A stretch of 64,000 nt of DNA from Dickeya zeae NCPPB 2538 (GCF_000406165.1 NZ_CM001977.1:1140644-1204643), one strand, 5' to 3'. Shown: positions 18,321 through 29,158, counted from the stretch's first letter. The notes: a model not told the origin generated them from the letters alone. Made by a program: numbers and translations.

Positions 18321-20990
18321 TTACTCGTATTGTTGGCCACCAGGCTGCAATAGTGCTGTGACAAAACTGTCTATCTGCTGAAGATGGTCTTCTATCTGCG
18401 CACGATCCTGGGTGGTAATAAGCTTTTCCAGCGCTTCACATAACTGCTTGCCGGGATGAAGATTCAACATGGCAAAGACACCCTTCAGGCGGTGTGCGGT
18501 TTGCGCGAGTGACAAAAAATCGCCATTTTGGGCTTCAGTATATAGTCTCTTTATGTCCTCCGGTACTGTATCAACAAACAAGGAATAGTAGTCACTGTTG
18601 TGTAACTGACGGACATAGAAGCCGATATCATCCTGTTCTTCAGACCGGCCATCATCGTTGCCTGTCTCCAGTTGCTGTTCGATCAGTTTTAGCAGACCGT
18701 CCTGCAGCAGTTGGCTGATGTTGTAATTGGTACGCAGACGACGGTGCCCCAGCGGGATCAACTGCGTATCGTCACTGGTGACCAGTAACGTATCGCTATT
18801 CACCCTGTTGGGATCATCGGTAATCGTGATATCTGCATCCTGATTCACCAGCCGCTCGTCATAAACCACGACATCCGCACCCCAGTTGCCAGCCATACGG
18901 CTCACAATGGTACGAACTTCGTCCGAGGTGATATTCAGAAGCAGTGTGATATCGTCCAATAATTTCTCATCTTCTTGCGCAGGCAGTGGCTCCGGCTGCA
19001 TTTTCAAGGTCAGCACATACTGGGTGCCAAGCCCTGGCCGACTATTGATTTGCAGTTGACCGCCCAGTTTGTTGCACAGTTGATTGCATAAAAATAGGGT
19101 TAATCCGGAATTGTGGCGGAAGCGATCGGAAAGTGGGGTTGTGGCGAACGGATGCACCAGATTATCTCGCTCCATGCCGGAGATATCCGTGCCGGTGTCG
19201 CTGATTCGGATCAGCAACTGATCGGCAGCATGGGTCGACAGCTCGCAAGTGAGGGTAATTTTGCCGTAATCGGTATTGGTGATGGAGTAATCCAGCAGTA
19301 ACGACAGGGTTTTCTTCAGCAATTCGCTGTCGCCCAGATAGGTCTGGCGTGGGTCAAGTTTGTAGTGATTGAACAGCTTAAGCCCTTTTTGCTGGATACG
19401 CGGCAGTAGCTCCAGGATTAAATCGTCGAATAACGTCAGCGGTGAAAACGAGCCATGCACCAGATGCCATTCAGCGGTTTCCAGCCGTGCTTGCAGGGCG
19501 ATGTTTTCCATCAGACGGATAGCACTGCTGGTCTCGGCTATTAGCGTCTGGATCGCTTTTTGCTGCTCTGACGGCGTATCGATGTGACGTAATGCCAGCG
19601 CCAATTGGTGCGCAGCGGACAACGGTTGTCGGAACTCCTGACTCAGATTGCGGAACAGGCGTTTTCGAACCGACACATTCTTGTCGAACTCCCGCTGTGC
19701 CAACTGCAGCTTTTTGGTAATCAGTATCTCCTGATCCTGTTCGCGTAACAGGAACAGGCACAGTGAAGGCGTGTGCTGGCTGTGAAAAACGCGGACTTCG
19801 TACATTTCATTATCCACAGTAGCCTGGATCACCCCTTGATGTTCTTCTGCCAGCGTGGAGATTTTCTTTAGGCTAAGGTGAGGGTACAGCCTTTCCGCCA
19901 GTGCGTTTGCCACCATCACTTTATTGTTGCTGAAATCGTAAACCAGTACGCCTATCGGGATACGGCTGACAATTTCGCTGTACATCCGCTGCTGTTCTTG
20001 CAGGTGATGTGACAGGTCATCTTTGGGGCGGGCATAGTAGCGTCGTAACGCGTAAAACCACGCCAGTGAGATAAATAGCAACGCCAGATTGAGCGCAATC
20101 AGCCAGATATTATTGCGTAGCATATCCGCCACCAGTCGGCCCAACGGAATGGCATATACCAGCTTGATCGGCGCGTTCATTAACTGGGCGGAGATTTCCA
20201 GTAAGGAACCCTGGCGACGAATGTCGGTGGGAATGTCGTTATCAGCGCTGGCGTCGGCGTTGACCGGTGGTGTCTGCTGTCGAAGGATGAAGCCGTCTTG
20301 AGATAGCGAGTGTGGAATTAAATCATTGATTGATAAATCAAATGCAATGACAGTCGCCAGATGTCCGGGCTGATTGAAAGTGGTACGCAGCGTAAAATAG
20401 TAATCGTTGTAAAAACGCAGTTTACGCAAAGGGGAAAAACTTTCACGTTCATCCAGCGTATTCGCCTGCTGTAGCATCTCGGCTTTGCGTGACTCCACCA
20501 TGGATGACAAATAACTACCACGGAATTGCGACGAGATATCTTTCAGCGGCTGGGTGGATATCATCGTCAGGCTATTGTCCTGCCCGTTGAGGTAGTACAT
20601 CGAGTAGATATCCGTCTTCGCGCCCCATAATACATCCAGATATTGCGACATCCGTTGCATGGTGCCGAGGGTGCTCTTGTCGTAGGGGCCGAATACCAAT
20701 GCATCGGTTTTATGACCACTTTTCTCGACATAAAACACGTTCGGCATCAGCGTAATCAGATTGACGTTAGGGGGAGTCGGCGCGCTGGCATCATTGATGA
20801 GGTTTTTGTAAATCTGGTCGGTAAAAAAACGATAGGCGTCAATACGCTTTTGCATGCCTTCCGCAATGTCTGTCAGGGTGGACTTTTTCTCCGTCATCCA
20901 GCCAGTAACGTAGTTATAGCTATAGGTGCCGGTCATCAGCAGCAATAACAGAATAAACAGCAGGAAAAAACGCACGATAACCGCAGGCAT
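18321..20990 (-). CDS. rcsD: Phosphotransfer protein RcsD
   Basis: RcsD relays phosphate from RcsC to RcsB at the inner membrane. The 889-residue protein has TM1 (about 3-22, very leucine-rich), a periplasmic domain, TM2 (about 310-330), a kinase-like region lacking the catalytic histidine, a HATPase-like fold, an ABL domain, and a C-terminal HPt domain with phosphorylated H833 in TAHRLKGVFAMLNL. AGGAG lies nine bases before the ATG. Length and layout match the E. coli protein, although the N-terminal half diverges. A 75-codon ORF ends four bases before its start. ompC and micF, which neighbour rcsD in E. coli, are absent. Confidence 0.95.
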   Translation of the reverse strand: MPAVIVRFFLLFILLLLLMTGTYSYNYVTGWMTEKKSTLTDIAEGMQKRIDAYRFFTDQIYKNLINDASAPTPPNVNLITLMPNVFYVEKSGHKTDALVFGPYDKSTLGTMQRMSQYLDVLWGAKTDIYSMYYLNGQDNSLTMISTQPLKDISSQFRGSYLSSMVESRKAEMLQQANTLDERESFSPLRKLRFYNDYYFTLRTTFNQPGHLATVIAFDLSINDLIPHSLSQDGFILRQQTPPVNADASADNDIPTDIRRQGSLLEISAQLMNAPIKLVYAIPLGRLVADMLRNNIWLIALNLALLFISLAWFYALRRYYARPKDDLSHHLQEQQRMYSEIVSRIPIGVLVYDFSNNKVMVANALAERLYPHLSLKKISTLAEEHQGVIQATVDNEMYEVRVFHSQHTPSLCLFLLREQDQEILITKKLQLAQREFDKNVSVRKRLFRNLSQEFRQPLSAAHQLALALRHIDTPSEQQKAIQTLIAETSSAIRLMENIALQARLETAEWHLVHGSFSPLTLFDDLILELLPRIQQKGLKLFNHYKLDPRQTYLGDSELLKKTLSLLLDYSITNTDYGKITLTCELSTHAADQLLIRISDTGTDISGMERDNLVHPFATTPLSDRFRHNSGLTLFLCNQLCNKLGGQLQINSRPGLGTQYVLTLKMQPEPLPAQEDEKLLDDITLLLNITSDEVRTIVSRMAGNWGADVVVYDERLVNQDADITITDDPNRVNSDTLLVTSDDTQLIPLGHRRLRTNYNISQLLQDGLLKLIEQQLETGNDDGRSEEQDDIGFYVRQLHNSDYYSLFVDTVPEDIKRLYTEAQNGDFLSLAQTAHRLKGVFAMLNLHPGKQLCEALEKLITTQDRAQIEDHLQQIDSFVTALLQPGGQQYE

Positions 20991-20994
20991 GACA

Positions 20995-21222
20995 TCAGGC
21001 TCCTGATGAAGAGATAAAAAGACGGGGACTGACGTTATCTGTCAGCCGTGGCTGGGCAAAGCCGGGTCCCGGCCGCCTCCACGCGATGAATGCCTTCCCC
21101 GCGAGGACATGATGGGCAATAAAACCAGCAGCCCGCATGGCGAGGAGCACCGCGTTGTTACCCTTCCGCGATGACAGAGCATGTGTGAAAGAACGTAAAA
21201 AGGAACCTGAAATCGTATCCAT
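20995..21222 (-). CDS. Unrecognised 75-residue ORF abutting rcsD
   Basis: I do not recognise this reading frame. It is basic and arginine-rich (MDTISGSFLRSFTHAL start) with no signal peptide or clear membrane segment. Its TGA lies four bases before the rcsD ATG, and its last codons contain the rcsD ribosome site, so if translated it would be coupled to rcsD. Against it: only a weak GAG lies before the ATG, and codon use includes rare AGG and GGA. It may be an upstream regulatory ORF or a chance open frame. Confidence 0.3.
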   Translation of the reverse strand: MDTISGSFLRSFTHALSSRKGNNAVLLAMRAAGFIAHHVLAGKAFIAWRRPGPGFAQPRLTDNVSPRLFISSSGA

Positions 21223-21381
21223 TACTCAATAACTATCGTCACTGAACCTGACAGAAGGGTATTTTTACCACAATTGTGGCGTTTTATCGAAAGGGGAAGT
21301 GTGACGACAACCAGAGGGTACAGCCGCTGAAGTGGTAGGTCAGCGGGAAATACGCCACGAATTCTACAATGTGCGTGCAGA

Positions 21382-21407
21382 TAAAAAATGCCGGGAATAA
21401 CCCGGCA
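21382..21407 (-). terminator. Rho-independent terminator in the rcsD-menF gap
   Basis: On the - strand TGCCGGG pairs with CCCGGCA across the loop TTATT, followed by a run of six T (21388-21383). No long gene lies upstream on this strand, so it most likely ends a short transcript carrying the 34-codon ORF at 21741-21637. Confidence 0.78.
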
Positions 21408-21636
21408 AAGAGAAGGTAATTTATGATAAAACGGAGTGAAATTTGATGATAGCAATGAAATTCTAGGGCCGTCGGTAATAAGAAATTTGTCACTTAATGC
21501 TAACTTCACCGGATTGTTTTTCATTCTGTGCGGTAGCGATTTATACCATGGCTGTTTATACAACACGTTGTTTAAGCGGTAAGGCGCTTAGGGCTGCTTA
21601 CGGTATTCACGTCAGTCGCCGCACGTAAAATAAATA

Positions 21637-21741
21637 CTACCCATTTTTATATACCAGATGAACAATCAGCGCTTTTATCGATTGATTTATCGCAGGAATA
21701 AATAGGAAAAAAGCATAAACAGTCAGAATGAAGAAAAACAC
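21637..21741 (-). CDS. Candidate 34-residue single-span membrane protein
   Basis: No family is recognised. A GTG start at 21741 is preceded by AAGGAGG, a perfect Shine-Dalgarno site, at 7-base spacing. The product has about 18 hydrophobic residues at the N-terminus (MFFFILTVYAFFLFIPA), then a short polar/basic tail with INQSIKA and ending VYKNG. It would span the membrane once. A rho-independent terminator lies about 230 bases downstream on the same strand, making a self-contained short transcript. The rest of that transcript has no convincing ORF, so a dual coding/regulatory RNA is possible. Function is unknown. Confidence 0.5.
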   Translation of the reverse strand: MFFFILTVYAFFLFIPAINQSIKALIVHLVYKNG

Positions 21742-22047
21742 AATAATCCCTCCTTTTTATAAGGATAATGGAGGTGTTTCATTTTGTGGCAATTTGCGTT
21801 ATTGACGCAGAATTATTGAGAAACCATTTTAGGCGATTGTGTGGCTAATATGTCGGTAGGCAAACGGAAATCGCAGGCCGTCTGGTTATACAATACGTTT
21901 GTGCAGCTTATGGCGATGCGCTTCACATCGGATGTGTTTAGCGCATCTTGCCAGATTGTGAGCGCAATACAGAAATAATGGGTGAATATGCGGGTTATTA
22001 CGGGGTAGATATCAAGCTAATGACTTTTTTTTGTAGGGATAGGCCCG
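21742..22047. other. AT-rich intergenic region before menF
   Basis: No gene is seen here. On the - strand it must hold the promoter of the 34-codon ORF. TTGCCA near 21793 is a possible -35 element, but no convincing -10 was found. On the + strand it leads to the menF promoter. Confidence 0.4.
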
Positions 22048-22053
22048 TATAAT
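22048..22053 (+). promoter_or_regulatory. Candidate menF -10 element
   Basis: A perfect TATAAT lies 25 bases before the menF GTG. The -35 region is only T-rich (22025-22030), so the promoter assignment rests mainly on the -10 element. Confidence 0.45.
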
Positions 22054-22078
22054 TCCCTACTTTCAGTTAGGCTATGGG

Positions 22079-23404
22079 GTGAATGTGTTGCAATTCTCCG
22101 ACCTGCTGCGCCAGATGCATCAGGCACTCAACGAACCCTTGCCGGAGCAGGCAGGTTTTCATGCGATTACGCTGACCATGTCATTGCAGGACAGTTCGCA
22201 ATTGCTGGCGTGGCTGGCCTCGCAGCCTGTTCATCCGCAGTTTTACTGGCAGCACCGTCAGGATGATGAAGAAGCAGCGGTGTGTGGTCAGGTGCGTGTG
22301 TTTGAGGATATCGCGCACGCCGAGGCATTTCTGCAACGTCATGATGTGGATGATAGCGTGCGCTTGTGGGGGTTGAATGCCTTTGAACAGCGCCCATCAG
22401 GAGCCAACACGTCTTCCTTTCTGTTTTTGCCGCGTATCGCCTTATTACGGCAAGGACGACGTCTTCGCCTGCGGGTGAATTTATTCAGCGATATATCGCT
22501 GCGTGCCGAGGCTCGCGACGCACAAGACTTTCTGCGTCAGCTACAAGCTCCTCAACCGTTGCCGCAACTGCATTCCCGCATTGAAGCCACCCAGCATTGT
22601 CCAGATCGCCAGCAGTGGATTGCGTTATTGCATCAGGCTCTGGCGGATATTGCTGCCGGTAAAATGGAAAAAGTCGTGCCTGCACGAGCGACGGTCTTAT
22701 CGCTTGATAAACCTTTGCGGGCGACGACATTCATGGCGGCTAGTCGTGCCGTTAATCACCACTGCTACCATTTTATGCTGGCATTTGCACCGCACCAGGC
22801 ATTTCTTGGATCCAGCCCTGAGCGCCTCTATCGCCGACGGCATACCCGTCTGGAAACCGAGGCGCTGGCTGGAACGGTAGCCAGCCACCAGAACGATGAA
22901 AAAGCTGCTGAATTGGCAGACTGGCTGATGAACGATGTTAAAAACCAGTGTGAAAATATGTTGGTGGTGGACGATATCTGCCAGCGATTGCATCAGGTCG
23001 CATTGACACTGGATGTGATGCCGCCGGAGATTGTGCGTTTACGCAAGGTGCAACATTTACGGCGGACAATTCAGGCGACGCTGCGCAGTAGCAGGGATAG
23101 CGAGTGTCTGTATTTACTGCAGCCGACCGCCGCTGTGGCTGGGTTACCGCGTGCTGTGGCACGGACGTTTCTGGCTCAACATGAGCCGTTTCAGCGTGGC
23201 TGGTATGCCGGTTCGGCAGGGTATTTGTCGCGCCAGCAGTCTGAATTCAGCGTGGCGTTGCGTTCGGCCAGTGTGGCTGAGAGTCAACTGACGCTGTACG
23301 CTGGCGCGGGAATCGTGGCGGGCTCTGATCCTGAGCAAGAATGGCAGGAGCTGGAAAATAAGGCTGCCGGGTTAAAATCGTTGCTGGATGAGGCTATTTC
23401 ATAG
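22079..23404 (+). CDS. menF: Isochorismate synthase MenF
   Basis: MenF converts chorismate to isochorismate, the first step of menaquinone synthesis. The 441-residue protein belongs to the anthranilate synthase I/chorismate-utilising family. Seen in order: KMEKVVPARAT, HFMLAFAP, FLGSSPERL, the LETEALAGT motif, LVVDDICQRL, LQPTAAVAGLPR, WYAGSAGYLS and the C-terminal YAGAGIVAGSDPEQEW, which carry the active-site lysine and the Mg-binding glutamates of the family. The start is a GTG. A second in-frame GTG two codons later is an alternative. It is first gene of the men cluster, 98 bp before menD. An EntC-type paralogue is less likely because of the men context. Confidence 0.95.
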   Translation: MNVLQFSDLLRQMHQALNEPLPEQAGFHAITLTMSLQDSSQLLAWLASQPVHPQFYWQHRQDDEEAAVCGQVRVFEDIAHAEAFLQRHDVDDSVRLWGLNAFEQRPSGANTSSFLFLPRIALLRQGRRLRLRVNLFSDISLRAEARDAQDFLRQLQAPQPLPQLHSRIEATQHCPDRQQWIALLHQALADIAAGKMEKVVPARATVLSLDKPLRATTFMAASRAVNHHCYHFMLAFAPHQAFLGSSPERLYRRRHTRLETEALAGTVASHQNDEKAAELADWLMNDVKNQCENMLVVDDICQRLHQVALTLDVMPPEIVRLRKVQHLRRTIQATLRSSRDSECLYLLQPTAAVAGLPRAVARTFLAQHEPFQRGWYAGSAGYLSRQQSEFSVALRSASVAESQLTLYAGAGIVAGSDPEQEWQELENKAAGLKSLLDEAIS

Positions 23405-23502
23405 CGCGATTTATTGCCTGTTACTGGCTTATATCAAAGTTGGCCGGATGAAAAAAAATATAATTATTGCCACAACCCGCAACCGGAGTTGTTGAGTCGA
23501 TC

Positions 23503-25179
23503 ATGTCCACACATATTTTTAACCGTCGCTGGGCAACGGTGGTTTTCGAGGCGCTCAGTCATCAAGGCGTGCGCCATGTCTGTATTGCGCCCGGATCACG
23601 TTCGACCCCGTTAACGCTGGCGGCGGCCTCGCATCCGGCGCTGGTATGCCATACTCATTTTGACGAGCGTGGTCTTGGTCATCTGGCATTGGGGCTGGCT
23701 AAGGCCTCAGGTGAAGCCGTGGCGGTGGTGGTGACGTCCGGTACGGCGGCCGCCAATCTTTATCCTGCGATCATTGAAGCGGGATTGACCGGCGAACGGC
23801 TGGTCATACTGACAGCGGACCGCCCACCGGAGCTTATCGATTGCGGTGCGAATCAGGCGATTCGGCAACCCGGTATGTTTGCTTCGCACCCGACGGTGAC
23901 GCTGGAATTGCCGCGTCCTACCCCAGACATTCCCGCTCGCTGGCTGGTGTCTGCGCTCGATAATGCGTTGGGTGAATTACGCCACGGTGCATTGCATATT
24001 AACTGCCCCTTCGCTGAGCCGTTATACGGTGATGACGACCCGGCCGCGTTTCAGGACTGGTTACAGGTGCTGGGCGACTGGTGGCATCAGCCCCAGCCGT
24101 GGTTGCAGCATGAACAGACATTACCGATGGTGCCGATGCAGCCAGACTGGCCGCAATGGCGACAGCGGCGTGGTGTCGTGCTGGTCGGGCGAGTGCCGCC
24201 ACAGGCTGGCGTGCAGATAACCGATTGGGCGCGTCAGCTCGGCTGGCCACTTATCGGCGATGTCTTATCGCAGACGGGCCAACCGCTGGCCTGCGCCGAT
24301 GTATGGCTAAAACACCCGCAAGCGGATGCGCTACGTCAGGCTGAGATTGTGGTGCAGTTTGGCGCCAGCCTGACCGGTAAGCGGCTATTGCAGTGGCAGG
24401 CGACGATAGCGCCTGAACAGTACTGGTTGGTTGATGCACTGCCGGGTCGGCTCGACCCTGCCCACCATCGTGGGCGTCGTCTGGTTGCCGATATTTCCGG
24501 CTGGCTGGCCGCGCATCCAGTGGCAGTACAGCCTGCCTGGGCTCCTGAGGTGGAGTCTTGCGCGGCACGGGTTGCTCGCCAGGTTGCCGTCCGTTTATCC
24601 AGTGGTTTCGGTGAGGCGCAACTGGCGCATCGCGTAACGGAACTGCTGCCGCCAGAAGGGCAATTTTTTGTCGGCAACAGCCTGACGGTCAGACTGGTGG
24701 ATGCGTTTGCTCGTTTACCTGCTGGGTATCCGGTGTACGCCAACCGTGGTGCCAGCGGTATTGATGGACTGCTGTCGACGCTGGCTGGCGTACAGCGTGC
24801 TAACGCCCGGCCGATGCTGGCGATTGTCGGTGACTTGTCGGCGCTGTATGACCTTAATGGGCTGGCATTATTGCGCCAGCCACCTGCGCCACTGGTGCTG
24901 GTGGTGGTAAACAATAATGGCGGGCAGATTTTCTCGTTATTGCCGACCCCGGAAGCTCAACGCGAAACCTTCTATTGCATGCCACAGCAGGTGGATTTCC
25001 GCCATGCGGCGGCGCTGTTCGGGCTACGTTATGCCAGAGCGCAGCAATGGTCAGACGTACAGGAAGCTGTCAGCAATGGGTGGCGGTTGGGTGGCACGAC
25101 ACTGCTTGAAGTGGTAGTAGAACCCAAAGCGGGAGCGGAAACATTGCAACAACTGCTGGCCGAGGTGTCGGCGTGGTAA
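23503..25179 (+). CDS. menD: SEPHCHC synthase MenD
   Basis: MenD is a thiamine-diphosphate enzyme that adds 2-oxoglutarate to isochorismate. The 558-residue protein starts at ATG 23503, which aligns with the E. coli N-terminus (FNRRWA). Motifs include the catalytic glutamate region [24 protein letters not shown], the substrate segment [11 protein letters not shown], and the ThDP/Mg motif [15 protein letters not shown] to [12 protein letters not shown]. The ORF remains open 12 codons further upstream, but that extension is not conserved. It overlaps menH by seven bases. Confidence 0.96.
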   Translation: MSTHIFNRRWATVVFEALSHQGVRHVCIAPGSRSTPLTLAAASHPALVCHTHFDERGLGHLALGLAKASGEAVAVVVTSGTAAANLYPAIIEAGLTGERLVILTADRPPELIDCGANQAIRQPGMFASHPTVTLELPRPTPDIPARWLVSALDNALGELRHGALHINCPFAEPLYGDDDPAAFQDWLQVLGDWWHQPQPWLQHEQTLPMVPMQPDWPQWRQRRGVVLVGRVPPQAGVQITDWARQLGWPLIGDVLSQTGQPLACADVWLKHPQADALRQAEIVVQFGASLTGKRLLQWQATIAPEQYWLVDALPGRLDPAHHRGRRLVADISGWLAAHPVAVQPAWAPEVESCAARVARQVAVRLSSGFGEAQLAHRVTELLPPEGQFFVGNSLTVRLVDAFARLPAGYPVYANRGASGIDGLLSTLAGVQRANARPMLAIVGDLSALYDLNGLALLRQPPAPLVLVVVNNNGGQIFSLLPTPEAQRETFYCMPQQVDFRHAAALFGLRYARAQQWSDVQEAVSNGWRLGGTTLLEVVVEPKAGAETLQQLLAEVSAW

Positions 25180-25970
25180 TGCATTGCCGTCGTCTGGGGC
25201 AGCCACAACCGGGAAAATCCTGGCTGGTGGTGCTGCACGGACTGCTCGGCAGCGGCGAGGACTGGCAACCCGTGCTGCCGTATTTAACCGACTGGCCGTT
25301 GCTGCTGGTGGATTTGCCGGGGCACGGCGAGTCCCGGCAGTTAACGGTGGCTGATTTCGCCGATGTCAGTTGGCAGTTGACCACGTTATTGGCACAACAA
25401 GGCATTGCCGGGTATTGGTTGTTAGGGTATTCGCTGGGTGGTCGTATCGCCATGTACCACGCCTGTCAGGGTTCTGCGGATGGGTTGCAGGGGCTGTTGG
25501 TGGAAGGCGGGCATCCGGGACTGGTATCGCCAGACGAACGTGAGGCACGACAGCAGCATGATGCCAACTGGGCGCGGCGTTTTCGCGCTGAACCTCTCGA
25601 TAGTGTGCTGGTGGACTGGTATCAACAGCCGGTTTTCGCCCGGTTATCCCCGGAGCAGCGTGCAACGTTGATAGCACTGCGCAGCAACAACCACGGGCCT
25701 GCCGTCGCCGATATGCTGGAGGCGACATCCTTATCTCGTCAGCCTTGTCTGGTTGACGCATTGCATCAGTTACAGGTTCCATTCGGTTATCTCTGTGGTA
25801 GCCAGGACACAAAATTTCAGGCGCTGGCCACACAGCATCGTTTACCGCTGCTGAGTGTGGAGGGTGCCGGGCACAACGCTCATCATGCGAACCCGTCAGG
25901 TTATGCCGACCGGGTTCGCCAGTTTATTTCGTATCCCGAAAGGAAGATCCACTATGCTTTATCCCAGTGA
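25173..25970 (+). CDS. menH: SHCHC synthase MenH
   Basis: MenH is an alpha/beta-hydrolase-fold lyase that eliminates pyruvate from SEPHCHC to give SHCHC. The 265-residue protein has the oxyanion-hole segment VLHGLLGS, nucleophile S87 in GYSLGGR, the acid in CGSQDTKF and the histidine in GAGHNAHH. The GTG at 25173 is used because MVMH aligns with the E. coli MILH start and AGGTG lies five bases upstream. The alternative ATG is at 25179. It overlaps both menD (7 bases) and menB (17 bases), implying coupled translation. Confidence 0.94.
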   Translation: MVMHCRRLGQPQPGKSWLVVLHGLLGSGEDWQPVLPYLTDWPLLLVDLPGHGESRQLTVADFADVSWQLTTLLAQQGIAGYWLLGYSLGGRIAMYHACQGSADGLQGLLVEGGHPGLVSPDEREARQQHDANWARRFRAEPLDSVLVDWYQQPVFARLSPEQRATLIALRSNNHGPAVADMLEATSLSRQPCLVDALHQLQVPFGYLCGSQDTKFQALATQHRLPLLSVEGAGHNAHHANPSGYADRVRQFISYPERKIHYALSQ

Positions 25971-26811
25971 AGAACTGCTTTACGCCCCGGTAACATGGCA
26001 CGATTGCAGCGGGGATTTTGTCGATATTCTCTATCACAAGTCGACCGACGGCATCGCCAAAATCACCATCAATCGTCCCCAGGTGCGCAATGCGTTTCGC
26101 CCGCAAACGGTAAAAGAGATGATTCAGGCGCTGGACAATGCCCGTCATGATGATGGTATTGGTGTCATCGTCCTGACAGGTGCTGGTGAGAAGGCATTCT
26201 GTTCCGGTGGCGATCAGAAAGTTCGTGGCGATTACGGCGGTTATCAGGATGACAGCGGTGTTCACCACCTCAATGTGCTGGATTTCCAGCGTCAGATCCG
26301 TACCTGTCCGAAGCCGGTTGTGGCGATGGTGGCCGGGTATTCCATTGGTGGCGGTCATGTGCTGCACATGATGTGTGATCTGACCATCGCGGCGGATAAT
26401 GCCATTTTTGGTCAGACCGGGCCGCGCGTCGGTTCTTTTGACGGCGGTTGGGGCGCGTCCTACATGGCGCGTATCGTGGGGCAGAAAAAAGCCCGTGAGA
26501 TCTGGTTCCTGTGCCGTCAGTATGACGCTCAACAGGCGCTGGATATGGGACTGGTTAACACCGTGGTGCCGCTGGCTGAACTGGAGCGCGAAACCGTGCG
26601 TTGGTGTCGCGAGATGTTGCAGAACAGCCCGATGGCGCTGCGTTGCCTGAAAGCGGCGCTGAATGCAGACTGCGACGGGCAGGCGGGCTTGCAGGAACTG
26701 GCGGGCAACGCCACGATGCTGTTCTACATGACGGATGAAGGGCAGGAAGGCCGTAATGCTTTCAATGAAAAACGTCAGCCTGATTTCAGCAAATTCAAAC
26801 GGAACCCCTGA
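25954..26811 (+). CDS. menB: 1,4-dihydroxy-2-naphthoyl-CoA synthase MenB
   Basis: MenB closes the naphthoquinone ring from o-succinylbenzoyl-CoA. The 285-residue crotonase-fold protein is almost identical to E. coli MenB. Visible elements are [11 protein letters not shown], the oxyanion-hole [33 protein letters not shown], and [17 protein letters not shown], which carries catalytic residues. The ATG at 25954 has AGGA upstream and lies inside the end of menH. Its TGA overlaps the menC ATG by one base. This is the most conserved member of the operon. Confidence 0.98.
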   Translation: MLYPSEELLYAPVTWHDCSGDFVDILYHKSTDGIAKITINRPQVRNAFRPQTVKEMIQALDNARHDDGIGVIVLTGAGEKAFCSGGDQKVRGDYGGYQDDSGVHHLNVLDFQRQIRTCPKPVVAMVAGYSIGGGHVLHMMCDLTIAADNAIFGQTGPRVGSFDGGWGASYMARIVGQKKAREIWFLCRQYDAQQALDMGLVNTVVPLAELERETVRWCREMLQNSPMALRCLKAALNADCDGQAGLQELAGNATMLFYMTDEGQEGRNAFNEKRQPDFSKFKRNP

Positions 26812-27779
26812 TGCGTGAGGCTACCCTCTATCGTTACAGCGTGCCGATGGACGCCGGGGTGGTGTTGCGTAACCAGCGTCTGAAAACCCGTGATGGGCTG
26901 CTGCTTCGCTTGCGTGATGGCGAGCGCGAAGGGTGGGGTGAGATAGCGCCGCTACCGCAGTTCAGCGTGGAAACGCTTGAAGAGGCATTCAATACGGCGC
27001 AGCTACCGTTACAAGGTTGGCTGGCTGGACAAGCGCCGGATGAATGTGGGATGCCGTCGGTGGATTTCGGCGTCAGTTGTGCGCTGGCAGAACTGACAGG
27101 GGCGTTACCCAACGCGGCGGATTACCGTAAGGCACCGTTGTGTAGTGGCGATCCGGATGAACTGTTTGCCATGTTGCAGCACCTGCCCGAGCCGCTGGCA
27201 AAGGTGAAAGTCGGGCTGTATGAGGCGGTACGTGACGGCATGATCGTCAATCTGTTGCTGGAAGCCTTGCCTGATTTGCGGTTGCGTCTGGATGCGAACC
27301 GTAGCTGGACACGGCAGAAGGCCGACGGTTTTGCCCGCTATGTCACACCGGCTTATCGTGCCCGCATCGCTTTTCTGGAAGAGCCGTGTAAAACGCGTGA
27401 CGAGTCGCGCGATTTCGCCAAGGCTACCGGTATTGCTATCGCCTGGGATGAAAGCGTGCGTGAGCCGGGGTTTCAGGTGGAATCCGAGCCGGGGGTGGCA
27501 GCGATTATCATCAAACCGTCACTCACTGGCAGCCTGAGCCGTTGTCGGCAACTGGCTGAGCAGGCGCATCAGGCCGGTTTGACGGCGGTTATCAGTTCCA
27601 GCATTGAATCCAGTCTGGGGTTGACGCAACTGGCACGGGTGGCGCATTGGCTGACGCCGGGAGTGCTACCAGGGCTGGATACGTTGGACCTGATGCAGGC
27701 GCAGGTCGTTCGCGCCTGGCCTGATAGTACGTTACCGCTGATGACGGTAGACCGTCTGGAGCAGGTATGGCAGGCCTGA
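26811..27779 (+). CDS. menC: o-Succinylbenzoate synthase MenC
   Basis: MenC dehydrates SHCHC to o-succinylbenzoate and belongs to the enolase superfamily. All five catalytic or metal-binding residues fall at the E. coli numbers: K133 (KVKVG), D161 (RLDANRSW), E190 (FLEEP), D213 (AWDES) and K235 (IIIKPSLTG). The protein has 322 residues, with an N-terminal capping domain followed by the barrel. It starts inside the menB stop (TGATG) and overlaps menE by 13 bases. Confidence 0.96.
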   Translation: MREATLYRYSVPMDAGVVLRNQRLKTRDGLLLRLRDGEREGWGEIAPLPQFSVETLEEAFNTAQLPLQGWLAGQAPDECGMPSVDFGVSCALAELTGALPNAADYRKAPLCSGDPDELFAMLQHLPEPLAKVKVGLYEAVRDGMIVNLLLEALPDLRLRLDANRSWTRQKADGFARYVTPAYRARIAFLEEPCKTRDESRDFAKATGIAIAWDESVREPGFQVESEPGVAAIIIKPSLTGSLSRCRQLAEQAHQAGLTAVISSSIESSLGLTQLARVAHWLTPGVLPGLDTLDLMQAQVVRAWPDSTLPLMTVDRLEQVWQA

Positions 27780-29158
27780 GCGACTGGCCCTGGCGAAGCT
27801 GGGCGGTGTCTCAGCCGATGGCCCCGGCGCTGATAGACGATGGCGGAATCTGGACCTGGCAGCAGGTAGCAACACATCTGAATCAACTGGCGATCGGTTT
27901 CGTGCGTCAGGGGGTTAAGCCGGGGATGGGGGTAGCGCTGCGCGGTAAAAACAGCACCACGATGCTGTTTTGTTATCTGGCGTTGTTGCAGTGCGGCGCA
28001 CGTCTGTTGCCGTTGAATCCTCAACTACCGGATACGCTGCTGGATGCGTTGTTGCCGTCACTGAATATCGAGTATGGGTTGTGTACCGGCGAACACGGCT
28101 GGCCGCAAGGCATCATGCCGTTACATGTGCCGTCACCCCTGTCAGCACCAGAGATGCCGCCACCGCTGCCATGGGCGGCGCAACGACTGGCGACCATGAC
28201 TCTAACCTCTGGTTCCAGCGGCATGCCGAAAGCCGCGGTGCATACCTGTGAAGCGCATCTTGCCAGCGCTGAAGGTGTGCTGGCGTTGATGGCGTTCAGT
28301 GCTGGCGATCGCTGGCTGCTGTCGCTGCCGCTGTTTCATGTGTCCGGACAGGGGATCGTCTGGCGCTGGCTGGCCGCCGGTGCGTCACTGGTCGTGAAAC
28401 CCGAGCAGCCGCTGGATGTCGCGTTGCGCGTGTGTACCCATGCGTCGCTGGTGCCTACCCAGCTCTGGCGTTTGTTGTCGCAGAATCGTTCACCGGTAAG
28501 CCTGCGGGCGGTCTTGCTGGGCGGATCGATGATCCCGGCAGAGCTGATGCAACAGGCCGAAGCGCGGGGGATCCGTTGCTGGTGTGGCTACGGTCTTACC
28601 GAACTGGCATCGACAGTCTGCGCCAAGCGGGCTGACGGCCATGACGGCGTTGGGTTACCACTGGCAGGGCGTGAGATCATGCTGGAGGGTGAGGAGATCT
28701 TGCTGCGTGGCCGTTGTCTGGCGCTGGGGTACTGGCGCGAAGGGCGGGTCAACCCGCTTACTGACGCGAAGGGTTGGTTTCATACCCGTGATCGTGGCCA
28801 GTGGGATGGCCGCGAGTGGCGAATTCTGGGGCGGCTGGATAACCAGTTTTTCAGCGGCGGTGAAGGCATTCAACCTGAAGATGTGGAAGCCGTGCTGATG
28901 CAACACCCAGATGTGACCTACGCGTGCGTGGTGCCTGTGGATGACCCCGAGTTCGGTCAGCGTCCGGTGGCGGTGGTGGAGGTGGCGAACCATCTGCCGT
29001 TGTCGCAATTAGTTGCGTGGTGGCAATCCCGGCTGGCGGGGTTTCAACGTCCGATAGCCTGTTACCTGTTGCCGGACGAATTGAAAAACGGCGGGATAAA
29101 AATCTCCCGTCAACAGGTGAAAGCCTGGGTGGAACAGCAACCGCGTAGTCTGGTATAA
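27767..29158 (+). CDS. menE: o-Succinylbenzoate-CoA ligase MenE
   Basis: MenE activates o-succinylbenzoate with ATP and CoA. The 463-residue protein is an adenylate-forming enzyme with the P-loop [16 protein letters not shown] (about residue 145), [10 protein letters not shown], the [10 protein letters not shown] motif, the hinge segment [20 protein letters not shown], and the C-terminal catalytic lysine in [10 protein letters not shown]. The ATG follows GGAG by five bases and lies within the end of menC. It is last gene of the men operon. A palindromic repeat, not a simple terminator, follows. Confidence 0.95.
   Translation: MAGLSDWPWRSWAVSQPMAPALIDDGGIWTWQQVATHLNQLAIGFVRQGVKPGMGVALRGKNSTTMLFCYLALLQCGARLLPLNPQLPDTLLDALLPSLNIEYGLCTGEHGWPQGIMPLHVPSPLSAPEMPPPLPWAAQRLATMTLTSGSSGMPKAAVHTCEAHLASAEGVLALMAFSAGDRWLLSLPLFHVSGQGIVWRWLAAGASLVVKPEQPLDVALRVCTHASLVPTQLWRLLSQNRSPVSLRAVLLGGSMIPAELMQQAEARGIRCWCGYGLTELASTVCAKRADGHDGVGLPLAGREIMLEGEEILLRGRCLALGYWREGRVNPLTDAKGWFHTRDRGQWDGREWRILGRLDNQFFSGGEGIQPEDVEAVLMQHPDVTYACVVPVDDPEFGQRPVAVVEVANHLPLSQLVAWWQSRLAGFQRPIACYLLPDELKNGGIKISRQQVKAWVEQQPRSLV

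Noticed and set aside
21222..21566. 114-codon open frame on the - strand in the rcsD-menF gap
   Set aside because: It runs straight through the strong terminator at 21382-21407 and has no ribosome site or protein-like composition.
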